Positions 1 through 13,535 of a stretch of 64,000 bases of DNA are shown here, piece by piece (the first letter of the stretch is position 1; each line of letters starts with the position of its first letter). Made by a program: the position numbers and the translations under genes. Under the pieces are notes generated by a model. That model ran no database searches, was not told the DNA's origin, and was given only the letters and a program-made list of their open reading frames with translations. The stretch comes from Isoetes taiwanensis (Eukaryota > Streptophyta > Lycopodiopsida > Isoetales > Isoetaceae): positions 174,753 through 238,752 of the forward strand of contig JAJEKV010000341.1 in NCBI GenBank assembly GCA_021234155.1, written 5' to 3'.

Positions 1-3000
1 TGTAAACTGCCCTTATTTACTGCAAAAGCCATTATAAAACACCATTTATCTATCAAAGCACACATTTATAGAAAACAAAGTAATTTCTGTTTCAACAAAA
101 CATAGCGGTCTATATATTTGGTAGCATATCATAGCCGGAATGTAAATAGAATGTAAACCCTCTTTGTGATTTCAAGGCTGTAAAATTTGTTGATCATGTA
201 TCACACAATAAATGCAAGAAAGAATGGATGAATGCAACAAAGAACTAGCAAGAATAGAAAGAAACGCATTAAAGCAAATAAAATACAAAGGAATGCAAGG
301 AATTGGAAGCAAACACTAACCTGCCAGGTTTTTCATGTGAATCAAATGCCATGCACGATGCAATGGCAAAGCAACGAAATTTGGTTGGAGTATTTTTTGT
401 CCTTGTCTGGTGATTTCGATCAGTCCAGTGACTCCGATCACTGAGAATGATGCATCATGCATGACGTTGCTAAAAAAGGCAGCAAATAGAAGGAAGTTCT
501 TGCCCACCCACTGCCAAAATGAACGTTGCTTTTTGTTTTTCTATTTCCTCTTTTTTTTTTCTTTTTTCCTTTCTTTTGATTTTCAAAAATTGGCTTTGTT
601 AATTATAGAATTTTAATTTCTTGTTTTTTGACAATAATATATAGATAATGCTAAACATATTACTATTGACATTAATAGAATTTTAAGGCTTTTTTTAAAT
701 CCCTGCCCTTATTTTAAAGGTTGCTTAAATTTTTGCTCTTTCAAGAGGAAGGGCATTTTTTTTATTCAACCCTTATTTATAATGGCTATAATTTTTTTCC
801 CCTTCTTTTGCAGGGAAGACCTATTTAAAGTTGGGCAGGCTCCGATGGATCTATCATCTTCTCTTTTTGGTCCACAATGACCTTTTGGAATTAGCTTCCA
901 AAGTATCCTAAGCCAGCAAGTTCAATGTTTTCTGCCTCGACTCCGAGACCAGAAGTGGGCTATTCATCAAGTGGAGAGATGATCACATCTATGACAGTAT
1001 CTATTGAGAGATGGACACAACTACTATAATTGCTACGAGTCTTGCTTCTAGAATTTTTTTGCCAATGTGTGGAAACCAGTGATGCTTCAGTACATACATC
1101 CGAGTTCATATACATCTCATATACAAAGCATTGCATTGAGGCGGGACCTGCCGTAGTATCGCACCAGGCGGATATTATCTCACGCAGGAGAATGAGCAGC
1201 ACCCACTGGGCTTATGAAGTTCACTGGAGGACATGGAGCACCCACCTGGCCTAAACCTGCATATCATCGGTATTATGGAGGTGACTGACTAAAGAGGCGA
1301 TACATTTTTTCACTCATGTGATGCAGATACAGGTAGATGTCATTATCTCGGCTAGTCGGGTTGGAGTAGCACGACCCAACCGCCCTCATGACCACCTAGT
1401 TCAGTTTAGAGATGATATTTCCCACTTGCATATCTTGAAGCATGGGAATTGGAGACCTTTTCCATTCAAGAGGACCTCACTCTAGCACAGCTCTGCAGAT
1501 GAAAAGAGAAATTATGGCAGGTACGTGAAGCTCGTCTGCAATGGAAGTGGAGAATATACAGAGGAGGATAAGCTATCATTAGGGATCAGTGGCTTTCATG
1601 GATAGTTACTCTTCATATTTGTTTGTAATCTTTGATGTTTTACTCTTGTGACGGGGCTTAACCTCGACTTCCAGTTTGAGCTCTCGCCCTTTGCATTTAC
1701 TTCGTCCCATAAGCTCGTTGAGCTTCCCATGGATGTTAAAAATATCTTGTCGTTTTAACTGTTCCTATAAAGTAGAATATAATAGAAATGGTGCACCCTT
1801 TGATGAGAATTGAGAATAGTGTTCGTAGGAAAAAACAGCAATAAATCCTTAGAAAATGCATCAAGAAGGTCCAACTATGTCAGTAACCATGTCATTCAAA
1901 GGCCACCCTTGATATGTTTCAACAATATATGTTGACCAATGATACCACATTTGTGCAAATATGCTAGCATGGCCAAGCACACATTTACTAGTGTAATTGC
2001 GTCACATGCAAAAAAAACATACAAGCTGGAGTATTTCTTACGAAACACCTAACATAAGGTCTACAAAGTCTATCATGTCTACTCTCTTTTAAACGACAAA
2101 ACACCTAACATAAGGTTGAAAAAGAGCAGTCTAATTGTGACATAAAACCCACAAAATGATCTTAGACAATTCTAGATCAAATACATCTTTATGAGAATAA
2201 GTGATTGCATACGACAAGGGAAGCACAATTGCCAAATTGCAACATGCCTTGACTTATTCAATGTGGATGTGTATGGGACCACAGTAGGTATTGTCTCCAA
2301 ATTGTAGGTATGGTCTTGGGTTCCACTAAAGAAGCAATATATTGCAAAATATTATAAAACTGTTTTACAGCTTCTATCGATATGCAGACTTCTTCATATG
2401 GTTATTGTTTTGAGCGGCCGCGACAAAATCCATTTATACTTTTATGTTGTTCGATGGACATTTTTGTTTATCAAAAAATGTAGACAGGGACTGAGTATAA
2501 GCTATGGTGTCCCACATTGGTTTCTATCGACTATAGTTCTTGATTTCCAAGATATATTTGTTGCCATCAAACAAGAAATGTCGAAATTAAAGTTTCTATT
2601 TTTAGGAGATGTTGTGGATGACCTACTTGTTATACTATAAGAAGCATATCAAGATGGCTATTGCCACGAAAATGGCCCACAACACATGTCTGATCCGATC
2701 AACATTCATGTTAACCATGAGATATATATACGACCTAACATCAAAAAAAGTTGGTTGCCACCATGTAGCAACAACTCAAATCAAGCACAAACTAGCCCAT
2801 CCAGGGGCCAGTCCTCAAGACACTCCTGGCATTCTAGCATTGGTAGCCACTCGTTCATGCACTGGTGTTTTGCTTTTCTGTGTGTGACCCACTTTTTTTA
2901 TACTTATGTCAATTCATGAAAAGAATGTTTTGGACTCTGTCATATGACAAAAGACTTGTACATGGTAGGAAGTACTTTCTTAGGAAGGAACAAGTTGTCA

Positions 3001-5020
3001 TGGCGTGATCTCGGTAGTTGGACAAACGATTTGTACATAGTGACAACATGTATTTTCTAGCAAGGAGAGCCCACCAGGAGTCGACTAAACAAAGGATTGC
3101 AGAAGATAGTTGGGACCAACTTAACAGATGCACACATCACACCGCGTTGCAAAGTCCCACCAAACAGCATGGGATCATTATGCAATGAAAATGATATAGT
3201 CTCAAGCCTAGTTGAAGATTTATGTGTTCTATCCAAATGTGAAGGCATAAAAAATCAAACACTTTGCCAAGAAATTTTTGTAAATAATGAAAGTCTAGGC
3301 TTTCTATAGTTCAAAACCATAGTTCAAAACCAAACCATGGTTCAATAATGAAATTTTTGTAAATACTGAATAGGCTATTTGGCAACCAAACCATAGTTCA
3401 AAAGTCTAGGCTTTCTATTGTAGCATAGTTTTAAGTCTATTTTGTGATTTCCATATGAATGGGACCACTTAGTTCAGTCATAATAAATATTATTAGGATC
3501 GAAGATGCCATCAAAGATGTGATTTCTGATCAATGTTGTGGAACAATTGAAGAAAGAAATGACCGCTGCAAGCTCAAGAATCGACTGTTTGATCGAAGTT
3601 CTTAATCATATTTAAACCCGTCAAACAAGAAACTATTCAAGGGACAGCTTGGAGGAGGATTTTTGGTCTCAATCAGCCCCTAATTGCTTCCTCTGTTCAA
3701 AAAACGACACAGACTTTTAGTCCGGAGGTAGGATTTCCTCTGACTGATACTAGGCCATTAAATATCCAGATGTAGGCCAAAAATCTAGCAAATGCACAGC
3801 TTTAGATTGGAAAAAATTGCCTTACAGGCAGTAAATTTAGCAAAACAGGGTCAAAATCAATGATGTGAAAGAGGGGCTGCTGTTTGGAGAATAGCATTGA
3901 TTAAAAATTTGCAGCAGAGAAGTGACAGAAGAAATAATATGAAAAGAACCCAGCAGAGAAAAGGTACAGATCTGCAACTCTGATACAAAATCGGCAGTGT
4001 TAGACCAAGTTTTGACACAGATGAGCCTTTTTCAGAGCTGGGTTTGTCCCTTTTGGACGGAATCAAGTTGCAAGGTCGCCATAGCCACTGGACTGGACTG
4101 CTTAAAGAATGGGCTCAAATCAAAGCGCCCACTTCACCAACCTAGACGTTCCTTTACACGCAAACTGTGTCAGTTTGGATTTGCGTCAAAAAGGGTAGGC
4201 CAGATCCATGAATTCATTACTCCATTGTAAGAAAAAAAGTTCATTCCTTCTGTCCCAAAACAGAGCATCCATGCCTTTCTGTATAATGTTGCTCCCTGCC
4301 ATTTGTTTTTAATGGATTGCAAAGAAAAAAGCGAGCTAATCAATGTGGCCGCATTCAGCACGAATTTGTTCAACACAGAAGATTTAATTGCTTTTACTAA
4401 CTCAAGAATAGCCTATTAAGCCTAAAAGGAAAAAGGAGGGAAAAGAATCCACAATTTTGAATTTGAGTAGTTTAGTTTGTACAAAATTTTACAAGTATAT
4501 ATAAATTTAAAGAATGGTCCACCAAATTCTGTCATGATTGTTGGTATAATAGTGCCAGATATTTTGCCACAATGTTTGTCGGCTATAGTAACTTCAAGCT
4601 TCATCCAACTAACTCAAATGTTACTTTCCTTAACAACGTGGCCCTCAAGTTTTAGTGTTGAGATCAGATCTCAGCCGTTGGTTGCAATGGTGTTACCCAC
4701 CAGTAACACATTAAAAAGTGCATAAACACCTAGTTTGTTATGCCAAATGGCCATAAACACCTAGCTTGTTATGAAAAACACCATAACATCACTATAAAAC
4801 TCTCGGGCTCAGGTTGTTAAGGCGGACAACACCCTAGAACGAGGGTGTTATCCCTCTCATATGCCATTGATATAGGTAGCAAGCGCCATAGATAAATATT
4901 AGCCAGTGTCATGTTCGACCATGCTAAAATTGAGAAAAAACTGCCGTGTATTCTTCATGGTTCAAACACGACATTGGATATGCCATGGCTCAAACAAGAG
5001 ACTGGCCAATATCTACGGCG
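1..5020. other. Unassigned AT-rich region, no supported gene
   Basis: No reading frame here resembles a protein family I recognise, and the open frames are short (under 95 codons) and overlap on both strands. Small local duplications are visible: an 'acacctaacataaggt' motif near 2046 and 2102, and 'aaacacctag.ttgttatg' near 4726 and 4754. I see no LTR ends, polyA-tailed retroposon or TIR pair. It is best read as decayed intergenic DNA. Confidence 0.5.
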
Positions 5021-5990
5021 AGTCTATATTCATTGGATCCATTCAAGTCAACTAATTGGGTTATTTATTCATGCTTTTAATTCCATTTTCAGGTCATTCT
5101 TTCATGCTTTCAATTCACTATGTACTTCGTATGTGACTCATGTCATTGTATGGACAACCTATAGTTGTTCCATTGCTTTTAATTAAACAAGAGTGTGTCA
5201 TCATTGTTGGTGATGTCAAAGAGGACCATTTTTATCTGTAATGCATTTATATGAGTTAGAAACAATAATAAATCAATCATAATGGTATGAAGTGTCTCAT
5301 GTGATAGATGCTCATCCACTATGACATGCATTCTACTCCTAGGTTTCTACTTGCCAGTCATACTTGAGCCAAAAGGCAAGGCAAGAGCGAGTAGGAACAA
5401 CAAAACCCAAGGTATAAAGCATAACAGACAGTGTGGTAATCAGTAAATTTTAGAAGATTCATCTATAGTATTTATTAACTCTGATCTGCTAGTTGGCTGA
5501 GTAGGTGAGGATACTCTCAACTAGTTGCAAGTACATATGGGATACATTGCAAATATTTTGTCTTGGATCATGCAAACATCAAGATAGAATTTTCAAAGAA
5601 ATCAATCAAAAGTCCATCTTGATTTTCTGCAATTGCTTATTGAATCAAAAAATATAAATCCTTCTGATGATTGTTCCAACATTTCATATTGCGGACCTTG
5701 ATAGAGAACAACAAAAATAAGCGACAAGATCTGTATTGCTGCTTTGTAAATTTCGCAGAGGCTTTTGACATGGCCCCTAGAGAGAAGTTGTGTGAAAGAT
5801 TAATGTGGTTAGGAATCCTCTAAGAGCTGCAAATTGCAATATATACAGACTCTATAAGACATGCTCAACTCGAATGCCACCATCAGGCAAACTTATCAAC
5901 ATTGGGAGTGGAGTTCACCACTGGGATACTTGTATTCAACAACGGGTGATGACAGGCTGGAAGGCTTTATATACAATGCAGAAGAATACT
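5021..5990 (+). pseudogene. Decayed LINE fragment (non-LTR reverse transcriptase), copy 1
   Basis: This stretch parallels 21130-22060 for much of its length, with shared landmarks such as 'gagttagaaacaataataaatcaatcataatgg' split by small changes. Near 5734-5780 the plus strand reads CCFVNFAEAFD, which matches the reverse transcriptase motif A region (F-V-D-F-x-x-A-F-D) of non-LTR elements. About 40 codons on it reads LYKTCSTRMPPSGK, also found in diverged form in the second copy (LYETCSTQIRP). The frame is broken by several stops and shifts, and the YADD catalytic region is absent. It is a dead, 5'- and 3'-incomplete LINE of a family different from the L1-type element at 22.3-26.7 kb. The family assignment rests on motif A and the second copy only. 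Confidence 0.6.
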
Positions 5991-6586
5991 CTTCTGAGAT
6001 GACTTGAAGCAAATTCAAAAAATCTTTCTCAAGCACTTGGAGTCAAGTCCACAACCCCTTAAAGCCTACTGGAGGGAGAAACGAGCCATTTGGTTCTCTA
6101 GATGGAATGTGCAGAACAATGGTACATACATGTACAAAACAATGAAGATATCACAATCGTCCAAGAAGTATCTAAATGCATGTTTCCTAAGTAAGCTTTG
6201 GGACGCCGGTGCTTTAGAGCTGGTAAAGATGACGCACTACAAAAATCAGATTAATCCCATGCTTGTCAAGGCTCCACAGTGGTACATGTTAACACATATG
6301 CTCATGAAGCCTGGGGGATTCACACAAGAGATCATTATAAACCAAGTGTGTGTCTAGAAGGGGTTTTTTTCCGATGTTCTGTACATGTACTAGGGGTTTA
6401 AATCCTCGTCTTACTAACATTCTAGTATATTTTCTTGATGAAAGAGGTGTTCTTCCAACACTTTTACGTACCATATATAGGGGTGTTTCTCGTCATTATA
6501 AGCATGCAGGTGCCATATATTCATGTGATAAAGGTGAATCTTCCGGGCCATGATCTATGGGCCTTTAAGTCTATAGTGGTAACACA
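5991..6586. other. Unassigned flank of the LTR element
   Basis: An open frame of 117 codons (6004-6357) lies here but matches nothing I know. It could be a continuation of the LINE fragment before it. Its codon pattern is not convincing and I do not call it a gene. Confidence 0.4.
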
Positions 6587-6591
6587 CTAGT
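6587..6591. repeat. Target-site duplication, left (CTAGT)
   Basis: The five bases before the left LTR are CTAGT, identical to the five bases after the right LTR (18264-18268). A 5-bp perfect duplication is the normal integration footprint of a Ty3/gypsy or copia integrase, so the two LTRs belong to one insertion. Confidence 0.93.
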
Positions 6592-8202
6592 TGTGACGTC
6601 CCCTACTTCCTATACGATGCACACATCGTATCAGGAGGCGGAGCATTCCCCCTGACAGCCAAACTGGCAGGGGCCATCCACCTGACTCCACTCCCAGTGG
6701 AATGAGCAGCAAGGGAAGAGTGGATGTGTCATTCACCCGTCTCCCTTCGGGTCGACCTAGTTGCGGAAGCGTGAATAAACATGAGCACATAATAACAATA
6801 TATCAATACAATCACCTCGAAGGGTGAACACATCATAATCATCACATATACAACAACATCAACATGAACAATAACAACAAAGGGGAATCCTACCCAGGGC
6901 TCAGACTCAAGGGGGTTCGACTGACGGCTTGGGCCTCCAGAAGTCATTGCGGACAGAATTCATGGCAAATGGATTTGGCTGGCATAGGAACATGGCTGAG
7001 GGTAGTCCACTCCATCCGCCCCTCCCGTGCACACTTTGCAGAGTAGGTTGAAAAGTATTGGGACCTGACCGTAGCCTGCCGGGTGCATAGCCAAAGGGGC
7101 TACTGCTAGGTTGCATCTCCCCAGTCCCAATGAGGCAGGAGGAGAGTCACCTCCCCTCCAGAGGCATCCATGCCCATCACAGGCGGCTAGAGGGCCACTG
7201 CCCGTATACGACTTAAACCTCATTGAAGGTGACGCATCACCCAAGAGGTGTCGAGCTCATGCCTTGCCCACACGCAGTGGCAAGCCATTAAGCCTAGCCC
7301 GCTAAGACCCCCGGTAGGCTTTACACACTAGAGGGGTCGCTCCGTGATGGGACAAGTTCCCCTTTATCAACCGGCCTAGCCCCGCCACCCACAACCAGGT
7401 GGGCTCCTATGCACGGGCCGCATGTAATTGGGAACTAGTAGGCTATCTAGGATTATATGCTACACAGGCTTTAGGCCTCTACCCCCCTTCCCAATACATG
7501 GAGGTCACAGAGTGAAATACCAACATTATCACAGAAATGAATTGAAGAATAACATCTAATCTATCTATCTAAACATCTAGAGTTAGATTCCTTTGTTAGA
7601 GCTTATGATCTCGGGATTTGTAAGGCCTCTAAGGCTGAACTAACATGCTAAACCAGCTTATTGCCTAGCCAAAAGGCGGCTTTACACAACAGAATGACTA
7701 TTTACCTGGCACTTGACCTGCTCCAGATCCTCGGAATGCGTCCATGCCTCTGATCCTGCTGAAAACTGCTGCTACTCGAAGATCTGTTGTGCAAAGGCGG
7801 CTTTTTAGAGCCTGGCAATGCGAATTAGGGTCTTGGCTTGGCCGGAATGGCTCAAGAGAACCCTAAATGCGAGAGAAGGAAAGGAGCTCAAGGAAAACCC
7901 TAAATGTGAATGAAGAAAAAGGGTTTAGGGTCGAAGGGGAGAGCCCTTATATAGAAAACCTTAGGGTTAGGTTAGACATTGGCCAAATGTGATTTTGCCA
8001 TTTGGCAATGGGGTCCATGGGGTTTATAGTTGTGTATGTTTATTAAACATGCACAACATTCGAGGTTGCCCCCCTAGGTGCAACTCTTGCCCCCTAGGTG
8101 CAACCCTTTACGGCCCTCAAGTACATGTCATTCGTGACATGTATGTGTGATGTGGCAGTATAATATACGTATTCGGATCGTATATTATGCTGGAACATCA
8201 CA
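6592..8202 (-). repeat. 3' LTR of the retrotransposon
   Basis: 1611 bp, nearly the same as the 5' LTR at 16651-18263 apart from scattered substitutions and small indels (for example near 6633-6660). Its ends are TG..CA. On the minus strand it carries a TATA-like CTATATAAGG (plus 7945-7954). The open frames seen inside it are matched at the same offset in the other LTR and are not genes. Confidence 0.92.
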
Positions 8203-8216
8203 TTCTCCCCACCTTG
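8203..8216 (-). promoter_or_regulatory. Polypurine tract for plus-strand DNA priming
   Basis: Immediately inside the 3' LTR the minus strand reads CAAGGTGGGGAGAA before TGTGATGTTCC. A purine run directly upstream of the 3' LTR is the standard second-strand primer of LTR retrotransposons, and it fixes the element's orientation. Confidence 0.8.
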
Positions 8217-9043
8217 ACTTGATGCTGTCCTCAGCATCACGCGTCTCCCCACCTTGGAAACCTGCATATCCTGCAATCACATTTGATATATATAGAATTT
8301 ACAATATGATTACCTCAAGGTAATATTTTAATTTATCATAACATATCCTTGTATAATATCGTACTGTGGTGAGAGGCTCTTTCGTCCTCTACTTCATCAT
8401 CTATTATTCACAAAATTTTACGACTTATACCATTATTATAACATAGTTCAAAAATTCGCTAATTAAGGTTCTTTATCGTATCCTCACAACACTTTATGAC
8501 AAAACTATGTGTTGCGAGTCTTCGTAGTGCGATCTCCCTGCCTGCACGTTCAACACTACGTCAGTATAAGTTTAATTATTATAAGGGTTGGTTGTTAGGG
8601 AACCACCCATTAAATATAATTACATGAATGCAAGGCATATCTCCCGGCGTAGGAAGATTATGTTTCTTCCATCGTGGCCGTGGAGACAGCGCCCTATCAT
8701 GCCTAGGATGCTCACTCATGCCTACACCTTTAGTTGCCTTTGGCGTGGAGGAGTGTCCTTCCCGTATTTGGGCGTGAAGGATAGAGTCCTCCCCATAGTA
8801 GGCATTGACCAAAGGTGCTTTCCTATCAATGCATGCCTGAATGACCTCTTCTCTCTCAATGTCGTCTACTTCCGTGGGACGAAAGTAGACTTTTTAATCT
8901 ACCTTCCACTCACCTATCGGTTCGGTGTTGACTACTTTGGTGACGAGCCGACCTTTTGCATTGCCCCATGAGTTGTGGGTACTGCTTCTCAAGATCTATT
9001 TGTAGTGCCACGTAGCGTCTTCCACTGGTAAGTGTCCCTTTCA

Positions 9044-9303
9044 CTAGGTATTGGAGGATTGAGATCTTCTTGTCTTCTTATAGGATCTGACAAGAAGAAC
9101 CTCTGGAACAATCTCAAGGTGATCGTCCATCATTTCCAGTAACTTTGGTGTCTCCAATACTTCCTCTGGATTAGGAGTGTGTTTCTTTAGGAGACTTACT
9201 TGGAAAACACTATGGATCTTCAAGTGTGCTGGTAGGTCCAACTTATAGGATTGGTTACCTACTCTTTTGGTTATCCTGAATGGTCCAGCCTACCTTGGAG
9301 CAA
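9044..9303 (-). pseudogene. Integrase C-terminus of the Ty3/gypsy polyprotein (remnant)
   Basis: The minus strand reads AGPFRITKRVGNQSYKLD followed by LPAHLKIHSVFQVSLLKKH, then VLLVRSYKKTRR. This is the conserved end of plant gypsy integrases (GPF..I..RVG...Y.L.LP..L.IH.VFHVSLL). A stop sits at 'APR*AGPF'. After the terminal stop the next frame reads QYLVKG, the start of the usual YLVKWKG tail, so a frameshift also separates the tail. It is the only confidently recognised pol piece of the element. It lies about 0.84 kb upstream of the 3' LTR, as expected for the last domain of pol. Confidence 0.8.
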
Positions 9304-9310
9304 GCTTCTT

Positions 9311-9415
9311 GCAATTGTCGATGCAAAGCTTCAGAAATTGTCCCCTAATCGCCGATGCTGTAATCGTCGATGCAGAGCTTCATCTATGCAATTGTCGATG
9401 CAGAGCTTCATCTAT
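9311..9415. repeat. Short tandem duplications inside the integrase region
   Basis: A ~24-bp unit 'gtcgatgcagagcttcatct' occurs at 9366 and 9395, with a poorer copy at 9317. It interrupts the upstream continuation of the integrase frame and is probably one cause of its decay. Confidence 0.65.
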
Positions 9416-12400
9416 TCACTTCTGCTGGCTTCTTGCTGTTAGAAGATATCTTCGTACTTCCTCCACCAACTGTTGCATGTCGTCTAGCATCTGTTAACGT
9501 CTTAAATAAGCATTATAGTCTTGGACCCCTGCATGATCCCTGCTGGACTTCCCTTAATGCATGCACTTACATTAATTACCTTACGATAATATTTTTATAT
9601 TAACATTATAGTAGTATTGGATATATTGCTTCCAATAGTATTATATTTTACTAACTGTTATATGGTAACTTTACGGCCTTTAAGATATATCATCATACAA
9701 TTATCGAGGCAATGCTTATTTTGAAAAGTATTTTAATTATTTATCATATGGCTAGGGTTTATATCATCGGATCCAAGTGTTGAGCATGTGACTCTCGCTC
9801 GCTACTTGGTTGGTGATGTCTCAACCTTACATGTATATACTTTATGGAAAGATAGACAAATTCTTATTATATTTGTGAAGACCCTATGGAAGTTACTTAA
9901 ATGCCTTTGGAAGGAATTATTTATATAATTATTGTCTTACTTTATTTCGATACTAAGATATCTACACAGACAAAACTATCTATGCAGTTATTATGAACAT
10001 ATAATTTATCAACAAGACATTAAAGCTTATGATAGATGCGCTCATGGAGTGCTATCGATGCCCTGCATAATAGTATACTTAAGATTATATAATTTATGTA
10101 GTTATACGGGGTTCACAACCCTGAATAATTTAATTAAGAGCTAGGCTACTAGCTCATTCCTAGATGCGAATGCTTTCCCCCTGATGCATTCTATCTACAC
10201 TTAGATGCAAAGCCTCTCCCCACCTTAGTTGTCGCACCCGCTAAGGTTAGGATACATCTCCCCATTGAGCCGATGTCGACTAATTTGGAGACGACTTGGC
10301 CGTTGCATTGCTTCCATTGATTCGCTCCCCCGCTTTGGTGCAGTTGGCTACCACGTCAATCTTGCATGCTGAAGGACACATAGACATTAAGCATATATCC
10401 ATCTTACGCTCCATGTGCTTTGGCTACTTGCAGAAGGAACTCTATTCTAAGGGTCGACTAATTTGATGGCGATTCAACCCCTAAGATGTAGGTAGGTTCA
10501 GTCCTAAGAATGAGCTCCCATTCTCTTCATAAGAAAATGGTCCTACACCTCAATGTATCCTATCCCCTTAATTGATGTTGTCATAACATCTCAGCTATTC
10601 TATCTACCTTAAGAGGTTATATGCTTCTTATCTAACACATTAATTTACTAGCCTTAGCTAACATATTTAATCATCTATGATGGATGCAGCCATCATGTTT
10701 AACATATCTATCCCTAAGCGATGAGTTATTGAATTCTTTAGAACAATTCTAAATTGCAAGGTTTTATCATCATGACAATTCCTTTTGTCTCAAAGGACTA
10801 TGTGATTAATGCACTTCTTATTTTTAGATATACCTTTCATGTATTATTGCATTTTATATTCTAGAGATCCCCCTTCCTTAGTTATTTACTCCCTTGGAAT
10901 ATTCCTATCAATTGAATTGATGTCATCATAACAAGTTGGCTGGACTTGTTAGATTATTTCTTTTCATTCGATTGGATTATTCCTTAGAGGTACTAGCTTT
11001 ATACATGGTCAACAATTATCCTAGTAATGATTCCTTCTTAGCGAGGTGATCAATCTCACCAAGTGGTTTCAATATGTTGGATGTCTGTTAACAATCATGT
11101 ACAATTTTAGTTACTCCTATGCATTTCCTTCCCAATCGTTGACGCTTAGCTCAACTTGGGGCAATCCTTTCGCGAGAAAATCTGGAAATGCCTTCCAATC
11201 CCATTATGGATGTTATCATCCATAAGTCTATCCTACTTGACTATATGATCGTAGCTCATCAATCTTGGTCGCATCTCATCCACTCGTTGCCTTCTTGAAG
11301 CAACATGGTAACGTTATTTCGAGTTGCTTGTGACTCTGAGCTCCTCCTCGATGTAGAGGTCAACTTTCTTCATTAGAGGCTTCCCATTGCTGGTGGTTTT
11401 GATGGCGTAGTTGACCACTTGAAATCTTCTGTGTTACTTCCCAAAAGCCTGAAGGTGGTTTCGTTGAGAAACATCCTCCATGTTGAATTCTTCATCTTGG
11501 CGGCTAAAGGATGCCTCTAGATCCGATATTGTTGTGATCTCTTGCTGGTAGCTTATTGCCAGACGAATGTTGAGGATGTCGCTCGCTTCATGCCTTTAAA
11601 TTGTCCGGCACCTCTTTTCTTTGATCTGTTACACTGTAAGAGGGAGAGAGGGAATAACAAGGGGAAATATGCATGCAAGGTATATATAGCTTACACTATT
11701 AGGATTACAAATATTACTAAAGCTATTAGGCCCCCTTGGTGTCTCCCCTTGAGGTGCACACGTACTCCATGCCAGTGTTGTCGGTGTTCCTCCTAGTGCG
11801 CTGGTGTTGAAGATCTATATCCTCTTATTTGTACGTCAACTCGTGCTCGATTGGTAGACTCTTTGCTATGTTTGAGCTCTCCAATGTCTGTCAGGTGCAG
11901 CACAACTTGCTTCTGCTTCACATGCTAACTAAGGATGTGACGTTCGTTGATGCTTCGGCGTTCCGGTCTACTTCTTAATCTTGTTCTTGGGCAATAATTG
12001 CTTCCCCTTCACAATGTCTAAAGATCTTTGTGCGTAATTTCTTTGGCTAGACTCATAAGGAGTTGTTCTCTTCATCAGTTGCCTTTCGAATCGTCGATCC
12101 TTGGGTTCGCGAAGTTGCATGCGAGTTGCCGTAGCTTGGTGAGGTTTCTAGCCGATTTGTCGATTCTTTGGCTCGGTTCTCCTAGTCGCTTCTCCATCTG
12201 GCATGCATGTTACAAACATCACCATATAAGGCAGGATTATGGTCATCGAGAGGTTGCCTCCTCAGTTGGCTCGTTGATGTCGTGTCGTCCCGAAGAATTC
12301 CTCGACGTCTGTCGGCTTGCGGTCGTGGCCACAGTTTTTGAAGATGTGTGTTCGTTTCTCCTTCTATTGTTGAGGACACTCGTGTCGTTAGTGTTGTTGC

Positions 12401-13535
12401 TGCTACAAGAGGTAGAGTTGCATCCCGAAGATGTCGTCGTGCAAAACCTAAATGGTGATGCTGGATGAGCGATCTTCTTCTACTAGAGGCCACTTCTCGA
12501 AGTGTCTAGAGTCGAAGCTTGGCTTGGGCTCTGGTCGTCTCTCTCTAGCTGCTCTTCCATTCGAACACTTGCTCTTGGCTATACCTGTGGTTCTTTGCTT
12601 CATCCTTTGGCAGTCGAAGTGATGGAGTTTCTTGATGCAAACACTAAACCCTAAAATATGATCCTAATTTTGTACTATGTGTGAGCACCCGATACTTATG
12701 ATAGACATATATATATATATAATTATATTGGGATTTTAATTCATCCACTTTTCTAATTTATAGAAGAGGATATGCTTAAATGTTTATATTCTTTTAGGAT
12801 TTTCCCTCCTCCAATCACGTTTGATTCTTCCGTTTTGTTGCATCTTCCTCATTCTGCTTGACTTCGGGGTTCCTTAAGGTGTTGCGACTATCATTGACCT
12901 TCGTGTGTGATCTGAGGTCGTTATCCCAAGTCGCAGAGAAGGTTCCTCAATGTAAACCCTTGAGTTGAAAATGCTCCTCCTTAATGTGTTTACCTGTCAT
13001 GTGGAGTGTCATGACTGCTCAGCGTCCCTACATGCAGTGTGTCGTTACAAGGTTGAAGATGTGTAGTGCCATTGATCGCTTGAGTACGATCACCTGGTTG
13101 TTGCAGTCGGGCATTCTTGCATGTCTTCGAAGCTCTGAGATAGCGATCGTCAGGTAGACAGTGTTATTTCTCGGCCGATTGAATTTCTGAGTGCGACTCA
13201 TGTTGCTTGGACTTTGCTTCGTTGCGAGATGCCTCCGCTATGCCTGAAATATGGTCGTCTCCATTGCACACGCCATCGCTCCTCGTAGTTGCCTTTGAGT
13301 GATCTGTGGTTGTTGACTAGGTCGGCTCCTCCGTCCTTTGGGTCGGGTCCACTCGAGCCTTGAACTACTTGACTGAGGCACTGGAATCATCCTTCCTTGG
13401 GTTTGCAGGCGTTTCTAGATCTGGAACTCTTGTTCGCACCAACTATCCTCCTCCTTGATCTTGCCCCTGATGCTGATGTATGCCTTTAAGTAAGAGATGT
13501 TCCTCCCCTGTTATGTGTCTTCTCTCCTTCCTCCA
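9416..13535 (-). other. Internal region of the retrotransposon with no recognisable pol domains
   Basis: This is where protease, reverse transcriptase and RNase H should lie. I looked for YLDDILV/YVDDIL-type, DSGA and CCHC signatures on the minus strand and saw none. A short plausible coding stretch reads NYAIKTTSNGKPLMKKVDL near 11340-11410, of unknown identity. Part of the region (9600-10900) is strongly AT-rich and looks non-coding. The pol gene is either heavily mutated or replaced. Confidence 0.55.

Noticed and set aside
960-1254. Overlapping plus and minus frames of 74-80 codons
   Set aside because: They overlap on opposite strands, lack any known motif, and the surrounding DNA shows no splice or promoter pattern that supports either.
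6960-7244. 94-codon frame repeated at 17016-17300 as if a conserved gene
   Set aside because: Both lie at the same offset inside the two LTRs; the conservation is that of the LTR, and other strands and frames are equally open.
12028-12468. 146-codon plus-strand frame inside the retrotransposon
   Set aside because: It runs against the element's transcription, has no family resemblance, and an equally long minus frame overlaps it.
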